NCBI GenBank assembly: GCA_018819325.1 | Contig: JAHJQJ010000013.1 | Coordinates: 1-23,387 of the forward strand | DNA: 23,387 nt | DNA from: Patescibacteria group bacterium | GTDB lineage: Bacteria; Patescibacteriota; Microgenomatia; UBA1400; MFAQ01 | Reading direction: 5' to 3' | In this document: piece after piece, positions 13,036 to 19,656 of the stretch | Position numbering within the stretch: the stretch's first letter is position 1 | How the letters are laid out: every line of letters begins with the position of its first letter | Position numbers and translations under genes: made by a program | Notes under the pieces: model-generated | What the model was told of the DNA's origin: nothing | Databases searched by the model: none | Seen by the model: the letters and a program-made list of their open reading frames with translations, nothing else

Positions 13036-14538
13036 ATGAAGATTAAGTTTTTAGGGGCGGCTGGAACAGTGACGGGGTCTTGTTATTGGTTGCAGGGAGA
13101 TAATGGTGGGTTGGTGGTGGATATGGGAATGTTTCAGGGAAACATCGGCTCCACATCTGAACAAACCCCTAACGGGCTCAGTTCCGATGAGAAGCCTGTA
13201 ACGAGTAGAGAGTTGAACATGAAGACACCAGAGATAAAGATAGGTTCCACATCTGAACAGTCCCGACTGAAGTCGAGGACAGTATCCGATGAGAAACCTT
13301 TGGTTGGAGTGTTGGTGACGCATGCGCATTTGGATCATGGTGGTAGGTTGCCGTTGCTTATAAAAATGGGATACAAGGGTAAGGTGTACATGACGGCGGC
13401 AACTAGGGATTTATTAGAGTTGTCCTTGCACGATACGGTGAAAATTAGTCAAGAATATAATAAAGATAGTTTGTTTGGAGAAGAGGATGTAGAGCAGTTA
13501 TTAAGTCAGGTGGAGCTTTTAGAAATTGGGGAAGAAAAGATTTTGGGAGAGTTTAAGGTTAAGTTTTTTAGAGCTGGTCATATTTTGGGAGCGGTGAGTG
13601 TGTTGGTGGAAAAAAAGGATATAGATTCCCGCCTACGCGGGAATGACGGAAGGGATGGCGGGAATGACATAGTTGTGTTTAGTGGAGATGTTGGTACGGG
13701 TGAGTCGCCTTTAATTTTGCCACCGGAACCGCCTGAAAAGGCAGATGTGGTAATTTTGGAGTCGACATATGGAGATAGGTTGCACGAGGATGAGGATGAA
13801 GAAAAAATTTTAAGAGAGGAAATTGAAAAAGTGAGTAGAAATAAGGGAGTGTTGTTAATACCGGTGTTTTCGATTCAGAGGTCTCAGAGAATTTTGCATT
13901 TGTTAGATCATATTCAAAGACAGGGTGGGTTGCCTGGTGGGATGAAGGTTTATTTTGATAGCCCAATGGCGATTGAGGCTACTAAGATTTTTGGTAAGTA
14001 TAGACAATATTATAGTAGGGAGTTGGCGGATCAGGCAAAGAAAGATGATCCGTTTGATTTTCCAGGTTTGGTGGTGACCAGACAGGCTTGGGAGAAGAAG
14101 ATAATTAGAAAAGATAAAAAGGCAAAGATTATTGTGGCTGGGAGTGGAATGATGAGTGGAGGAAGAATAATGGGTCATGCTAAGGAGTATTTACCCAAGC
14201 CTAGTACTAGATTGTTGATTGTTGGCTATCAGGCCAAAGGGACGTTGGGGAGGGAGATTGTGGATAAGGTCCTGAATCAAGTTCAGGATGACGTTTTGGT
14301 GAATATAGATGGAGTTAGGGTGGAGGTGAATGCTAAGGTGAGACAGATTTATTCTATGAGTGCACACGCAGATCAGGAACAGTTGTTGAAGTGGTTGTCT
14401 AAGATTAAAGGGGTTAAAAAAGTGATACTGACTCATGGAGAAGATGAACCGAGGCGGGTTTTGGGCGAGAAGGTAAAAACCAGGTTTGGGTTAGAGGTTG
14501 ATAAGCCGATATTGGGTGAGGAAATAGAATATTTATGA
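13036..14538 (+). CDS. MBL-fold/beta-CASP RNA exonuclease with four inserted palindromes
   Basis: The 500-residue protein belongs to the COG1236/YSH1 group of metallo-beta-lactamase RNA nucleases. The metal site is THAHLDHGG (H96, H98, D100, H101), followed by GHILGA and SGDVG. The beta-CASP part has STYGDR, DSPMAIEATKIF, GSGMMSGGR, SMSAHADQ and ILTHGED. Against a usual length near 450 it is long, because four palindromic repeats are translated in frame: residues 38-54 and 70-88 (both with SDEKP), 197-212 (SRLRGNDG) and 412-420 (LNQVQDDV). The first two lie just before the catalytic His motif, probably in a surface loop. All motifs are intact, so the enzyme is probably active. It overlaps the IMPDH-like gene by 4 bases (ATGA). 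Confidence 0.93.
   Translation: MKIKFLGAAGTVTGSCYWLQGDNGGLVVDMGMFQGNIGSTSEQTPNGLSSDEKPVTSRELNMKTPEIKIGSTSEQSRLKSRTVSDEKPLVGVLVTHAHLDHGGRLPLLIKMGYKGKVYMTAATRDLLELSLHDTVKISQEYNKDSLFGEEDVEQLLSQVELLEIGEEKILGEFKVKFFRAGHILGAVSVLVEKKDIDSRLRGNDGRDGGNDIVVFSGDVGTGESPLILPPEPPEKADVVILESTYGDRLHEDEDEEKILREEIEKVSRNKGVLLIPVFSIQRSQRILHLLDHIQRQGGLPGGMKVYFDSPMAIEATKIFGKYRQYYSRELADQAKKDDPFDFPGLVVTRQAWEKKIIRKDKKAKIIVAGSGMMSGGRIMGHAKEYLPKPSTRLLIVGYQAKGTLGREIVDKVLNQVQDDVLVNIDGVRVEVNAKVRQIYSMSAHADQEQLLKWLSKIKGVKKVILTHGEDEPRRVLGEKVKTRFGLEVDKPILGEEIEYL
13147..13196 (+). repeat. family B palindromic element, copy 2 (in frame in the MBL nuclease)
   Basis: The arms are GGCT/AGCC, then unpaired CCA opposite AGA, then CATCTGAAC opposite GTTCCGATG. 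It encodes residues 38-54, beginning GSTSEQ and ending SDEKP. The frame used avoids the TGA that the same arm supplies at 12238. Confidence 0.8.
13243..13298 (+). repeat. family B palindromic element, copy 3 (in frame in the MBL nuclease)
   Basis: The arms are GGTT/AACC, again with CCA opposite AGA, and CATCTGA opposite TCCGATG. The centre forms its own hairpin, GTCC-CGACT with AGTCG-A-GGAC. It encodes residues 70-88, also starting GSTSEQ and ending SDEKP. It lies 46 bases after copy 2. Confidence 0.8.
13624..13668 (+). repeat. ATTCCCGC-type palindrome, in frame in the MBL nuclease
   Basis: A perfect hairpin, ATTCCCGC (13625-13632) with GCGGGAAT (13637-13644), is followed by a partial second copy of the right arm (GGCGGGAATGAC, 13657-13668). 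This sequence type is a widespread bacterial intergenic repeat. Here it is translated as DSRLRGNDGRDGGND between VLVEKK and the SGDVG motif. Confidence 0.75.
14269..14292 (+). repeat. TCCTGAA-type palindrome, in frame in the MBL nuclease
   Basis: TCCTGAA (14270-14276) and TTCAGGA (14282-14288) form a 7-bp hairpin with a 5-base loop, followed by TGAC. It is translated as VLNQVQDDV (residues 412-420) shortly before the SAHAD motif. The sequence resembles a common dispersed bacterial repeat. Confidence 0.6.
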
Positions 14539-15581
14539 GGGAAATAAAATTGGCATTAAGCTATGATGATGTGTTATTGGTGCCTAAGAGATCTAAAATT
14601 AATTCTAGAGGCGAGGTGGACTTAGGTTGGGGGGTTGGAAAAATGAAGTTTAGTTTGCCAATAATAGCCATTAATATGGATGCGGTGACAGGGGTGGAGA
14701 TGGCCATAGCTATGGGGAAGTTGGGTGGGTTAGCCATTTTACCCAGATTTGATAAATCAAAGATTCAGGCTGAGAAGATAGTGAAGATTAAAAAAGCCGG
14801 AGTGGCGGCGGCTGGAGCGATTGGAGTAACGGCAGGTGAGTGGGAGAGATTAGAGATGATGGTTAAGGCGGGAGTGGATCATGTAAGTATCGATGTGGCT
14901 CATGGACAGATGGATAAGGTGTTACAGTTAGTAAAAAAGATAAGAAAAACATACCCTGGTTTAAGTTTGTCTGCAGGAGTGGTGGGAACATATAGGGGAG
15001 CAAAAGATCTGTTTTTAGCTGGTGTGGATGTAGTGAGGGTAGGGGTTGGACCGGGGACGATCTGTACCACTAGAATTATGACTGGCTGTGGAGTGCCGCA
15101 GATAACGGCAGTGATGGAAGCTAGTAGAGCGGCAAGAGAAATGAAGAAGATGGTTTGGGCTGATGGAGGAACAAAGAATTCTGGAGATATTGTTAAGGGA
15201 TTGGCAGCCGGAGCAAGCGCGGTAATAGTAGGATCACAGTTGGCTGGTACAGATGAAGCATCTGGAAAGATGAGAATAGTTAGTGGTAAGCAGTATAAAG
15301 AATACAATGCTTCGACAAGTTTTACTGAAAAGAAAAACCAGTTAAAAAATAATGGAGGAGGTAAGAGTAAGTATTATGTAAAACACATTGAAGGAGTGGA
15401 GTCCTTGGTTCCGTATAAGGGAGCGGTTGAAGGGGTGGTGTCTAGACTAATGGCGGGGGTTAGGTCAGGATTTTCGTATTGTGGGGCGAGAAATATTGGG
15501 GAGTTGTGGGAGAAGCGGGAGTTTATAAGAATTACCGGAGCAGGAATGAGAGAAGGTGGAGCTCATGATGTAATTGTATAA
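14535..15581 (+). CDS. guaB: IMP dehydrogenase/GMP reductase family enzyme without CBS domains
   Basis: The 348-residue TIM-barrel enzyme acts in guanine nucleotide synthesis. The catalytic loop GVGPGTICTTRIMTGCGVPQ carries the thioimidate Cys (C177). WADGGTKNSGDIVKGLAAGA is the phosphate-binding region. The end, VPYKGAVEGVVSRLMAGVRSGFSYCGA followed by FIRITGAGMREGGAHDV, is closer to IMP dehydrogenase than to GMP reductase. The CBS pair usually inserted after the first quarter of IMPDH is absent, giving GMP-reductase-like length. The reaction (IMP to XMP, or GMP to IMP) is not settled by sequence reading. Translation is probably coupled to the overlapping nuclease gene. A fragment of the nuclease gene follows its stop. 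Confidence 0.85.
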   Translation: MREIKLALSYDDVLLVPKRSKINSRGEVDLGWGVGKMKFSLPIIAINMDAVTGVEMAIAMGKLGGLAILPRFDKSKIQAEKIVKIKKAGVAAAGAIGVTAGEWERLEMMVKAGVDHVSIDVAHGQMDKVLQLVKKIRKTYPGLSLSAGVVGTYRGAKDLFLAGVDVVRVGVGPGTICTTRIMTGCGVPQITAVMEASRAAREMKKMVWADGGTKNSGDIVKGLAAGASAVIVGSQLAGTDEASGKMRIVSGKQYKEYNASTSFTEKKNQLKNNGGGKSKYYVKHIEGVESLVPYKGAVEGVVSRLMAGVRSGFSYCGARNIGELWEKREFIRITGAGMREGGAHDVIV

Positions 15582-15628
15582 TGGGTCATGCTAAAGAATA
15601 TTTATCCAAGCCTAGCATAAGATTGTGG
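15581..15628 (+). pseudogene. decayed fragment of an MBL nuclease gene
   Basis: These 48 bases match 14170-14217 inside the intact nuclease gene at 41 of 48 positions. The encoded peptide MGHAKEYL-x-KPS-x-RL is conserved and two of the seven differences are silent. The fragment starts at the last base of the guaB stop codon and ends just before the vapC stop at 15630. It is best explained as the remnant of a second, already diverged copy of the gene. Confidence 0.75.
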
Positions 15629-15629
15629 T

Positions 15630-16061
15630 TTAGAAACTGGATAAGGGTAGAATTTTTAGCTGTTTTATTTGGTTGAAATCTTTAGGGTTGTTGGTTATTA
15701 GGGTTTTGGTTTTGTGGGTAATAAGTGTGGCGGCCAGATAGAGGTCAAAATGAGACTTGGGCTTGACTTCTTGTTGGCAGAGTTTGAGATAGGTGTTTAT
15801 GGTTTGAGGTAGAGGGTGGATGATTTTGTTGACGGATTTGATTATTTGTTTAGTTTTTTGGCTGGCGGTTTTTAAGGGAACAGAGTAAAATTTGGTAAGC
15901 GTTTGGATAAGCTCTATTATGGTTTGTTGGGTGATGACTAGAGAAATATTTTCTTTTTGGGCTTGTTTGATGACGTTTTTGGCGGCGTTGTGTTGGGAGG
16001 AATCGGCGTTGAGCAGATAAACAAGAATGTTGGTGTCTAGTACCCAATGTTTATTAGACAT
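15630..16061 (-). CDS. vapC: PIN-domain toxin, VapC type (pair 1)
   Basis: The 143-residue PIN ribonuclease has the expected acidic residues: D9 in VLDTNILVYLL, E50 in IIELI, D106 in SHFDLYLAATL and D128 in NPKDF. VapC toxins cleave tRNA or rRNA in a Mg2+-dependent way. The target here is unknown. It follows its antitoxin gene with an 8-base overlap (ATGTCTAA), implying coupled translation. Its 3' end abuts the nuclease gene fragment. Confidence 0.9.
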   Translation of the reverse strand: MSNKHWVLDTNILVYLLNADSSQHNAAKNVIKQAQKENISLVITQQTIIELIQTLTKFYSVPLKTASQKTKQIIKSVNKIIHPLPQTINTYLKLCQQEVKPKSHFDLYLAATLITHKTKTLITNNPKDFNQIKQLKILPLSSF

Positions 16062-16284
16062 GGTGGCTGTATAGTTGTTCTCTGGTGGGTGGTTCTTTGT
16101 CCTTTAGCTTTAGAGTGCCTGATATTTTAAGCAATGAGCTTGGCATAGAGGGGGAAAGTAGTTTTTGAGACAGAAGAGTTCTGACTAGCTGGCTGAGGTT
16201 GGTTCTTTGGCTGGCGGTGTAGATCTTGGCTTCATATAGAAGCTGTTCGGGTATGGTAATGGTGGTTCTGATTGTTTGGCTCAT
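16054..16284 (-). CDS. vapB: RHH-type antitoxin, VapB (pair 1)
   Basis: The 76-residue protein begins QTIRTTITIPEQLLYEAKIY and continues TNLSQLVRTLLSQKL, a ribbon-helix-helix with the usual T-x-T-I-P strand and a helix pair. The C-terminal part (GTLKLKDKEPPTREQLYSH) would bind the PIN toxin. The promoter carries a 9-bp palindrome (16287-16310) over its -10 box, suggesting self-repression. The antitoxin-first order and 8-base overlap with vapC are typical. Confidence 0.85.
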   Translation of the reverse strand: MSQTIRTTITIPEQLLYEAKIYTASQRTNLSQLVRTLLSQKLLSPSMPSSLLKISGTLKLKDKEPPTREQLYSHHV

Positions 16285-16286
16285 AT

Positions 16287-16318
16287 ATACATAATAACAT
16301 AATTATGTATATTGTCAA
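16287..16318 (-). promoter_or_regulatory. promoter and operator of vapBC pair 1
   Basis: On the minus strand TTGACA (16318-16313) and TATTAT (16296-16291) are 16 bases apart, and the -10 ends 6 bases before the ATG. ATACATAAT (16287-16295) and ATTATGTAT (16302-16310) form a perfect inverted repeat over the -10 box and spacer. Confidence 0.7.
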
Positions 16319-16357
16319 GTTGGTTTTTTGAATGGTTTGTGGTTTAATGGGTGAATT

Positions 16358-16984
16358 ATGATTGAGGTTATTTTTGATGTGGAGACCCAGAAGCTGTTTG
16401 AAGAGATAGAAGATCATGATCCGGGCAAACTTTTAGTGTCAATTGTAAGTTTATATAGAAGAGAATTGGATGAGAATTTTAGAGAGATTGCTGGAACAAT
16501 GAAGAGTTTCTGGATAGATGAGGCAGGCAGAGAACCAAGAATTGGTGGAATGTGGCCGTGGTTTGAGGAAGCGGATAGAATTGTTGGTTTTAACTCTTTG
16601 GGTTTTGACGTGCCGGCTTTGGAGCCATTATATAAAAATGATTTTAATAAACTTAATCATTTTGATTTGATGGATGTGATTAAGAATGTATTAGGTCATA
16701 GATTGAGCTTGGATGCGATTGCTAGGGAGACTTTGGGGAAGGTTAAGAGTGGGGTGGGAACTCAGGCGGTGGAGTGGTGGAAGATAAAGGACAAAAAAAG
16801 CCTGGATTTATTACAAAAATATTGTGAGATGGATGTGTTGATTACTAAGGATGTGTATGATTTTGGTTTGGAGAATAAAAGGCTTAAATATATTGATAAG
16901 TGGAATGAGTTAAGAGAGGTAGAGGTAGATTTTTCTTATCCTAATAAGGAACCAGAAACCGAGACACAGATGGGGTTGTTTTAG
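16358..16984 (+). CDS. DEDD-type 3'-5' exonuclease (RNase H-like)
   Basis: The 208-residue protein has the RNase H-like exonuclease fold. Exo I is IFDVET (D7, E9). Exo II is IVGFNSLGFDVPAL (D84). Exo III is YCEMDVLITKDV (Y155, D159). It resembles the predicted exonucleases related to YprB and to the proofreading domain of family B polymerases, common as stand-alone genes in CPR. The C-terminus ends in ETQMGLF, which fits the QxxLF-type beta-clamp-binding peptide and suggests action at the replication clamp (inference). A -10-like TTTAAT lies 9 bases before the ATG. It overlaps the convergent vapC (pair 2) by 4 bases. Confidence 0.83.
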   Translation: MIEVIFDVETQKLFEEIEDHDPGKLLVSIVSLYRRELDENFREIAGTMKSFWIDEAGREPRIGGMWPWFEEADRIVGFNSLGFDVPALEPLYKNDFNKLNHFDLMDVIKNVLGHRLSLDAIARETLGKVKSGVGTQAVEWWKIKDKKSLDLLQKYCEMDVLITKDVYDFGLENKRLKYIDKWNELREVEVDFSYPNKEPETETQMGLF

Positions 16985-17361
16985 CTGTATTTAGAAAATG
17001 TTTTTTGAAGTTTTTGATCGAATGTTTTAAGTGGAAGTTTTTTTTCTAGAGATTCGGCTAAAATTAGACTGTCGTAAAAGCTGATATTTTCTTGGTTGTA
17101 TATATTCATAGCTTGGGGAATGAATGGAGGATGAGTGATGTTTGGTTGTTTAAAAAGACTTAAGAAAGTGGAAAAGATTTTATTTTTTTTAACTTGGTAG
17201 TGGTTGTTTAGTATGTAGACTGTTTCGGCGAAGACGATGGCTGGTATGAAAGTTTTGTGGTTTAGGATGATTTTTTTAGCTATTTGAGCTTGGGATTCTA
17301 TGTCTCTGGTGAGGAATCGAACTAGATAGTTGGTGTCTAAACAAAAGGTTTTAGTTTTCAT
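16981..17361 (-). CDS. vapC: PIN-domain toxin, VapC type (pair 2)
   Basis: The 126-residue PIN ribonuclease has D9 in CLDTNYLVRFL, E46 in FAETVYIL, D97 in SFYDSLILAES and D115 in TFDQKL. The pattern NYLVRFLTRD is typical of the VapC branch paired with AbrB-type antitoxins. It starts within the stop codon of its antitoxin gene (4-base ATGA overlap). The target RNA is unknown. Confidence 0.9.
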   Translation of the reverse strand: MKTKTFCLDTNYLVRFLTRDIESQAQIAKKIILNHKTFIPAIVFAETVYILNNHYQVKKNKIFSTFLSLFKQPNITHPPFIPQAMNIYNQENISFYDSLILAESLEKKLPLKTFDQKLQKTFSKYS

Positions 17362-17600
17362 TTTTGATCGGAGAACATTTTTTCTGCTGTTAACCTTTTC
17401 ATTTGTTGGCTAGTTAAGGGTCTTGTATTGGGATTATGTAAGGAACCAAACAAAGAACTTAGATAGGGGATTTTTTGAATATAGATACCCTGATCCTTTT
17501 GAATAAGAGTGATTTTGTCTGTGGTTTGGATATTAAGCCTTTTTCTTAATGGGGCTGGTAGGGTAAATTGCCCTTTACTGGTGACTGTTGCTGTGTACAT
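17358..17600 (-). CDS. AbrB-type antitoxin (pair 2)
   Basis: The 80-residue protein begins YTATVTSKGQFTLPAPLRKRL, the swapped-hairpin AbrB/MazE DNA-binding domain with the diagnostic TSKGQ-TLP. The remainder (SSLFGSLHNPNTRPLTSQQM) is the toxin-binding tail seen in AbrB-type VapB antitoxins. The promoter has ideal TTGACA and TAAAAT boxes 17 bases apart, with the ATG 6 bases beyond. It overlaps vapC by 4 bases. Confidence 0.9.
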   Translation of the reverse strand: MYTATVTSKGQFTLPAPLRKRLNIQTTDKITLIQKDQGIYIQKIPYLSSLFGSLHNPNTRPLTSQQMKRLTAEKMFSDQK

Positions 17601-17601
17601 T

Positions 17602-17635
17602 CTTACATTTTATATTAAGTAAGGAGTTTTGTCAA
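17602..17635 (-). promoter_or_regulatory. promoter of toxin-antitoxin pair 2
   Basis: On the minus strand TTGACA (17635-17630) and TAAAAT (17612-17607) are 17 bases apart. The -10 ends 6 bases before the ATG at 17600. CTTAC (17602-17606) and GTAAG (17619-17623) form a short inverted repeat around the -10. Confidence 0.7.
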
Positions 17636-17671
17636 GAGTAAGGAATGCATGTGGTGGGGTTGTTTTGAGAG

Positions 17672-17700
17672 TTGACACATGTGCATGTGCGTGTTAATAT
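17672..17700 (+). promoter_or_regulatory. promoter and operator of vapBC pair 3
   Basis: TTGACA (17672-17677) and TAATAT (17695-17700) have a 17-base spacer, and the ATG follows after 6 bases. The spacer is made of overlapping palindromes (ACACATGTGCATGTGCGTGT, 17675-17694), a likely operator. Confidence 0.65.
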
Positions 17701-17706
17701 GTGTGT

Positions 17707-17964
17707 ATGTTAAGTAAAAGAACTCAGATACTGTTTGAAGAAGAAAATTATGATTTTCTTGTTTGGTTGGCGAATGAACAAAAGTTGTCTGTGGGGGAGT
17801 TGGTGCGTAGTGCGGTTAAAAAAACGTATTTTGATAAAAGGGAGATTGAGAATGAGAAAAGAAAAAGATTTTTAAAAGAGCTAGTTGAGTGGCAAGATGA
17901 AATTGGTTATGTAATGAAAGGTTCAAGTTATAAACAATTAATTGAAGATGGTAGGCATAGATAA
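17707..17964 (+). CDS. antitoxin of VapBC pair 3, RHH-like
   Basis: The 85-residue protein reads MLSKRTQILFEEENYDFLVW and then LSVGELVRSAVKKTY, a ribbon-helix-helix-like DNA-binding start with TQILF as the strand. A charged helix (about 45-65) and a toxin-binding tail follow. The ATG at 17707 is preferred to the GTG at 17701 because it lies 6 bases after the TAATAT box. It overlaps the PIN toxin gene by 17 bases. Assignment as antitoxin rests on the fold and on the adjacent toxin. Confidence 0.8.
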   Translation: MLSKRTQILFEEENYDFLVWLANEQKLSVGELVRSAVKKTYFDKREIENEKRKRFLKELVEWQDEIGYVMKGSSYKQLIEDGRHR

Positions 17965-18367
17965 AGTGGTAGTAGATGCTTCTGTGGTTCTAAGTTGGCT
18001 TTTACCAGACGAGAAGCTAACTAAAAAGGCTAATAGGTTGTATGAGAGGTATGCTGATGGAGAGATTGAACTAGTTGCCCCTGATTTGTTGTGGTATGAA
18101 GTGATGAATGGGGTTCGTTCGGCTGTGGTTCAAAAAAGAATTAATAAGAGAGAAGCGAAAGAGGCGATAAAAAAGTTTTCCGAGTTAGGTTTGGAGTTTA
18201 GAAATCAAAGTGGGGTTTTTGATAAAATTGTTGAGACAGCTTTGAAATATGAACTGTCTGTTTATGATGCTAGCTATGTTACCTTGGCGAAAGAGTTGGG
18301 GTCGAAACTGGCTACGTTTGATAAGAAGATACGAAAAAGTGTGAAAGGGGGTTGTTTTAGGGTTTAA
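17948..18367 (+). CDS. vapC: PIN-domain toxin, VapC type (pair 3)
   Basis: The 139-residue protein has D10 in VVVDASVVLSWLL, E51 in YEVMNGVR, D107 in SVYDASYVTLA and D125 in ATFDKKI, the full PIN acidic set. The VVDASV-x-LSW start is typical of a VapC branch different from the other two pairs, so the three pairs are not recent duplicates. The ATG at 17948 is chosen over a TTG at 17942. It ends just before the rrf2 operator region. Confidence 0.9.
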   Translation: MVGIDKVVVDASVVLSWLLPDEKLTKKANRLYERYADGEIELVAPDLLWYEVMNGVRSAVVQKRINKREAKEAIKKFSELGLEFRNQSGVFDKIVETALKYELSVYDASYVTLAKELGSKLATFDKKIRKSVKGGCFRV

Positions 18368-18368
18368 C

Positions 18369-18387
18369 ATGGAGTAAAATACTCTAT
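18369..18387 (+). promoter_or_regulatory. rrf2 promoter with overlapping palindrome
   Basis: The -10 TAAAAT (18375-18380) lies inside the palindrome ATGGAGTA-AAA-TACTCTAT, whose inner arms are GAGTA and TACTC. This is a probable operator for the Rrf2 regulator. The ATG follows 9 bases after the -10. Confidence 0.5.
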
Positions 18388-18389
18388 GT

Positions 18390-18782
18390 ATGAGTTTATT
18401 TAAATTGACGAGAAAATCAAGTTATGCTTTGGTTCTGCTTACTTTGTTGGCCAGGAAGACTAAGGGTGAGCGGATTAGTTTGTCTGAAATGAAGACTTTG
18501 GGTTTGCCTAAGGCTTTTATGGCACAGATAGCCAAGGACTTAGTTGAGGGAGGAGTGTTGGTTTCTAAAGAGGGTCGGGGTGGGGGTTATGCGTTGGTGA
18601 ATGAGCCTGGGGAGATAACGGTGAGAGAGGCATTGGAAGCGGTGGCGGGTGAAATACTGGCGGTTGATTGTGATGGGTGTGGAGCAAGTGGAAGTTGTAG
18701 ACAAAAAAGTTTTATGGCTAATTTTGCGGATGAAATTGGGGAGATATTGGAAAACTATACGTTAATTGATTTAATAAATTGA
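18390..18782 (+). CDS. Rrf2-family regulator with Fe-S-type cysteine cluster
   Basis: The 130-residue protein has the Rrf2 winged helix: LTRKSSYALVLLTLLARK, SLSEMKTLGLPKAFMAQIAKDL and the wing KEGRGGGYALVNEPGEITV. C94, C97 and C103 in VDCDGCGASGSC form the cysteine cluster that binds [2Fe-2S] in IscR-type members. Their spacing is tighter than in E. coli IscR. It lies directly upstream of sufC and the rest of the suf genes and probably represses them when Fe-S clusters are plentiful (inference from family and context). A palindrome over its own -10 suggests autoregulation. Confidence 0.9.
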   Translation: MSLFKLTRKSSYALVLLTLLARKTKGERISLSEMKTLGLPKAFMAQIAKDLVEGGVLVSKEGRGGGYALVNEPGEITVREALEAVAGEILAVDCDGCGASGSCRQKSFMANFADEIGEILENYTLIDLIN

Positions 18783-18793
18783 AAACAATGTTT

Positions 18794-18938
18794 GGACACA
18801 TCATTATTCCCAGACAAAAACACCCTATTTTTGGCCAGCGCCAAAATAGGGCAACTCAACTGGGCGGTCCCGCCGTTGGCGGGATCCGGGCCCGCCCTAG
18901 TTTCCGTAACTTTTTTGCTTGGGAACAACGATGTGCCC
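18794..18938 (+). ncRNA. large branched structured element between rrf2 and sufC
   Basis: Nested complementary arms predict a three-way junction. CACATC (18797-18802) pairs with GATGTG (18930-18935). TTCCCA plus CAAAAA (18807-18820) pairs with TTTTTTG and TGGGAA (18911-18925). Inside are two hairpins: CCCTATTTTTGGC (18823-18835) with GCCAAAATAGGG (18840-18851), and AACTGGGCGG (18858-18867) with CCGCCCTAGTT (18892-18902). The second encloses TCCCGCC/GGCGGGA (18868-18884). The element is much more GC-rich than its surroundings. It could be an untranslated regulatory leader of the suf genes or a mobile palindromic DNA element; the sequence alone does not decide. Confidence 0.5.
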
Positions 18939-18957
18939 TTAATAATTTGGAAATAAT

Positions 18958-19656
18958 ATGGCGTTGAAGATAGAAAATTTGTTTGTAAGGGTGGAGGGCA
19001 AGGATGTATTAAAAGGGGTGGGTTTGGAGGTAAAAGCTGGTGAGGTGGTGGCTTTGATGGGGCCGAATGGGTCGGGGAAGAGCAGTTTGGCCGGGGCAAT
19101 AATGGGATTTGAGAAATATTTGATAACAAGGGGATCAATTAAATTTGATGGGAAAATAATAAATAAATGTAAAATTGAAGAAAGAGCGAAAAAGGGATTG
19201 GCCTTGGTAATGCAAAATGTACCGGAAATTGAGGGGGTTAGTTTAAGTGAGTTAATTAGAATAATAAAAAAAGTAGATGTAAATGAAAATGATTTATTGC
19301 TGGGAAATGATTTTTTGAAGAGAGACGTTAATAAAGATTTTTCTGGTGGGGAAAGAAAAATGTCAGAAATGATGCAGATAATGGCCTTGAACCCTAAAAT
19401 GGTGATTTTTGATGAAATTGATTCGGGATTAGATGTTAAAAAAATGAAAAAGATTAGTTTAATGATAAAGAATAAATTGGTAAAAAGAGGGGTTGGAGTA
19501 TTGATAATTACTCATCGAGCTGAGATTTTAAGATACTTAAAGCCAAAAATTGTTGGGGTAATGTTAAAAGGAAAAATTGTTTGTATGTCTGATAATTGGA
19601 AAAAGGTTTGGAATACTATTAATCAACATGGTTATGAAAAATGCAAAAACTGTTAA
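18958..19656 (+). CDS. sufC: SufC, Fe-S assembly ATPase
   Basis: The 232-residue ABC-type ATPase drives Fe-S cluster assembly on the SufB/D scaffold. Walker A is GPNGSGKSS (35-43), the Q-loop region is MQNVPEIEGVS, the signature is FSGGERK (128-134) and Walker B is MVIFDEIDSGLD (148-159). The switch His is in ITHRAE. SufC proteins uniquely carry E-x-DSGLD after Walker B. It is slightly short of the usual 245-260 residues. It opens the suf gene run and overlaps the sufB/D-like gene by about 23 bases. Confidence 0.95.
   Translation: MALKIENLFVRVEGKDVLKGVGLEVKAGEVVALMGPNGSGKSSLAGAIMGFEKYLITRGSIKFDGKIINKCKIEERAKKGLALVMQNVPEIEGVSLSELIRIIKKVDVNENDLLLGNDFLKRDVNKDFSGGERKMSEMMQIMALNPKMVIFDEIDSGLDVKKMKKISLMIKNKLVKRGVGVLIITHRAEILRYLKPKIVGVMLKGKIVCMSDNWKKVWNTINQHGYEKCKNC

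Noticed and set aside
13051..13338. Open frames on the minus strand inside the MBL nuclease gene
   Set aside because: They are antisense shadows of a gene with all its motifs intact and are partly built from the palindromic elements.
15629..15650. Apparent further similarity of the vapC 3' end to the nuclease C-terminus (GLE-type segment)
   Set aside because: The match is short, needs a one-base gap and lies in vapC coding sequence, so chance is the simpler explanation.
18755..19138. A 127-codon open frame on the minus strand opposite the start of sufC
   Set aside because: It runs across the structured element and the antisense of sufC, is Pro/Ser/Leu-rich and has no promoter or homology pattern.
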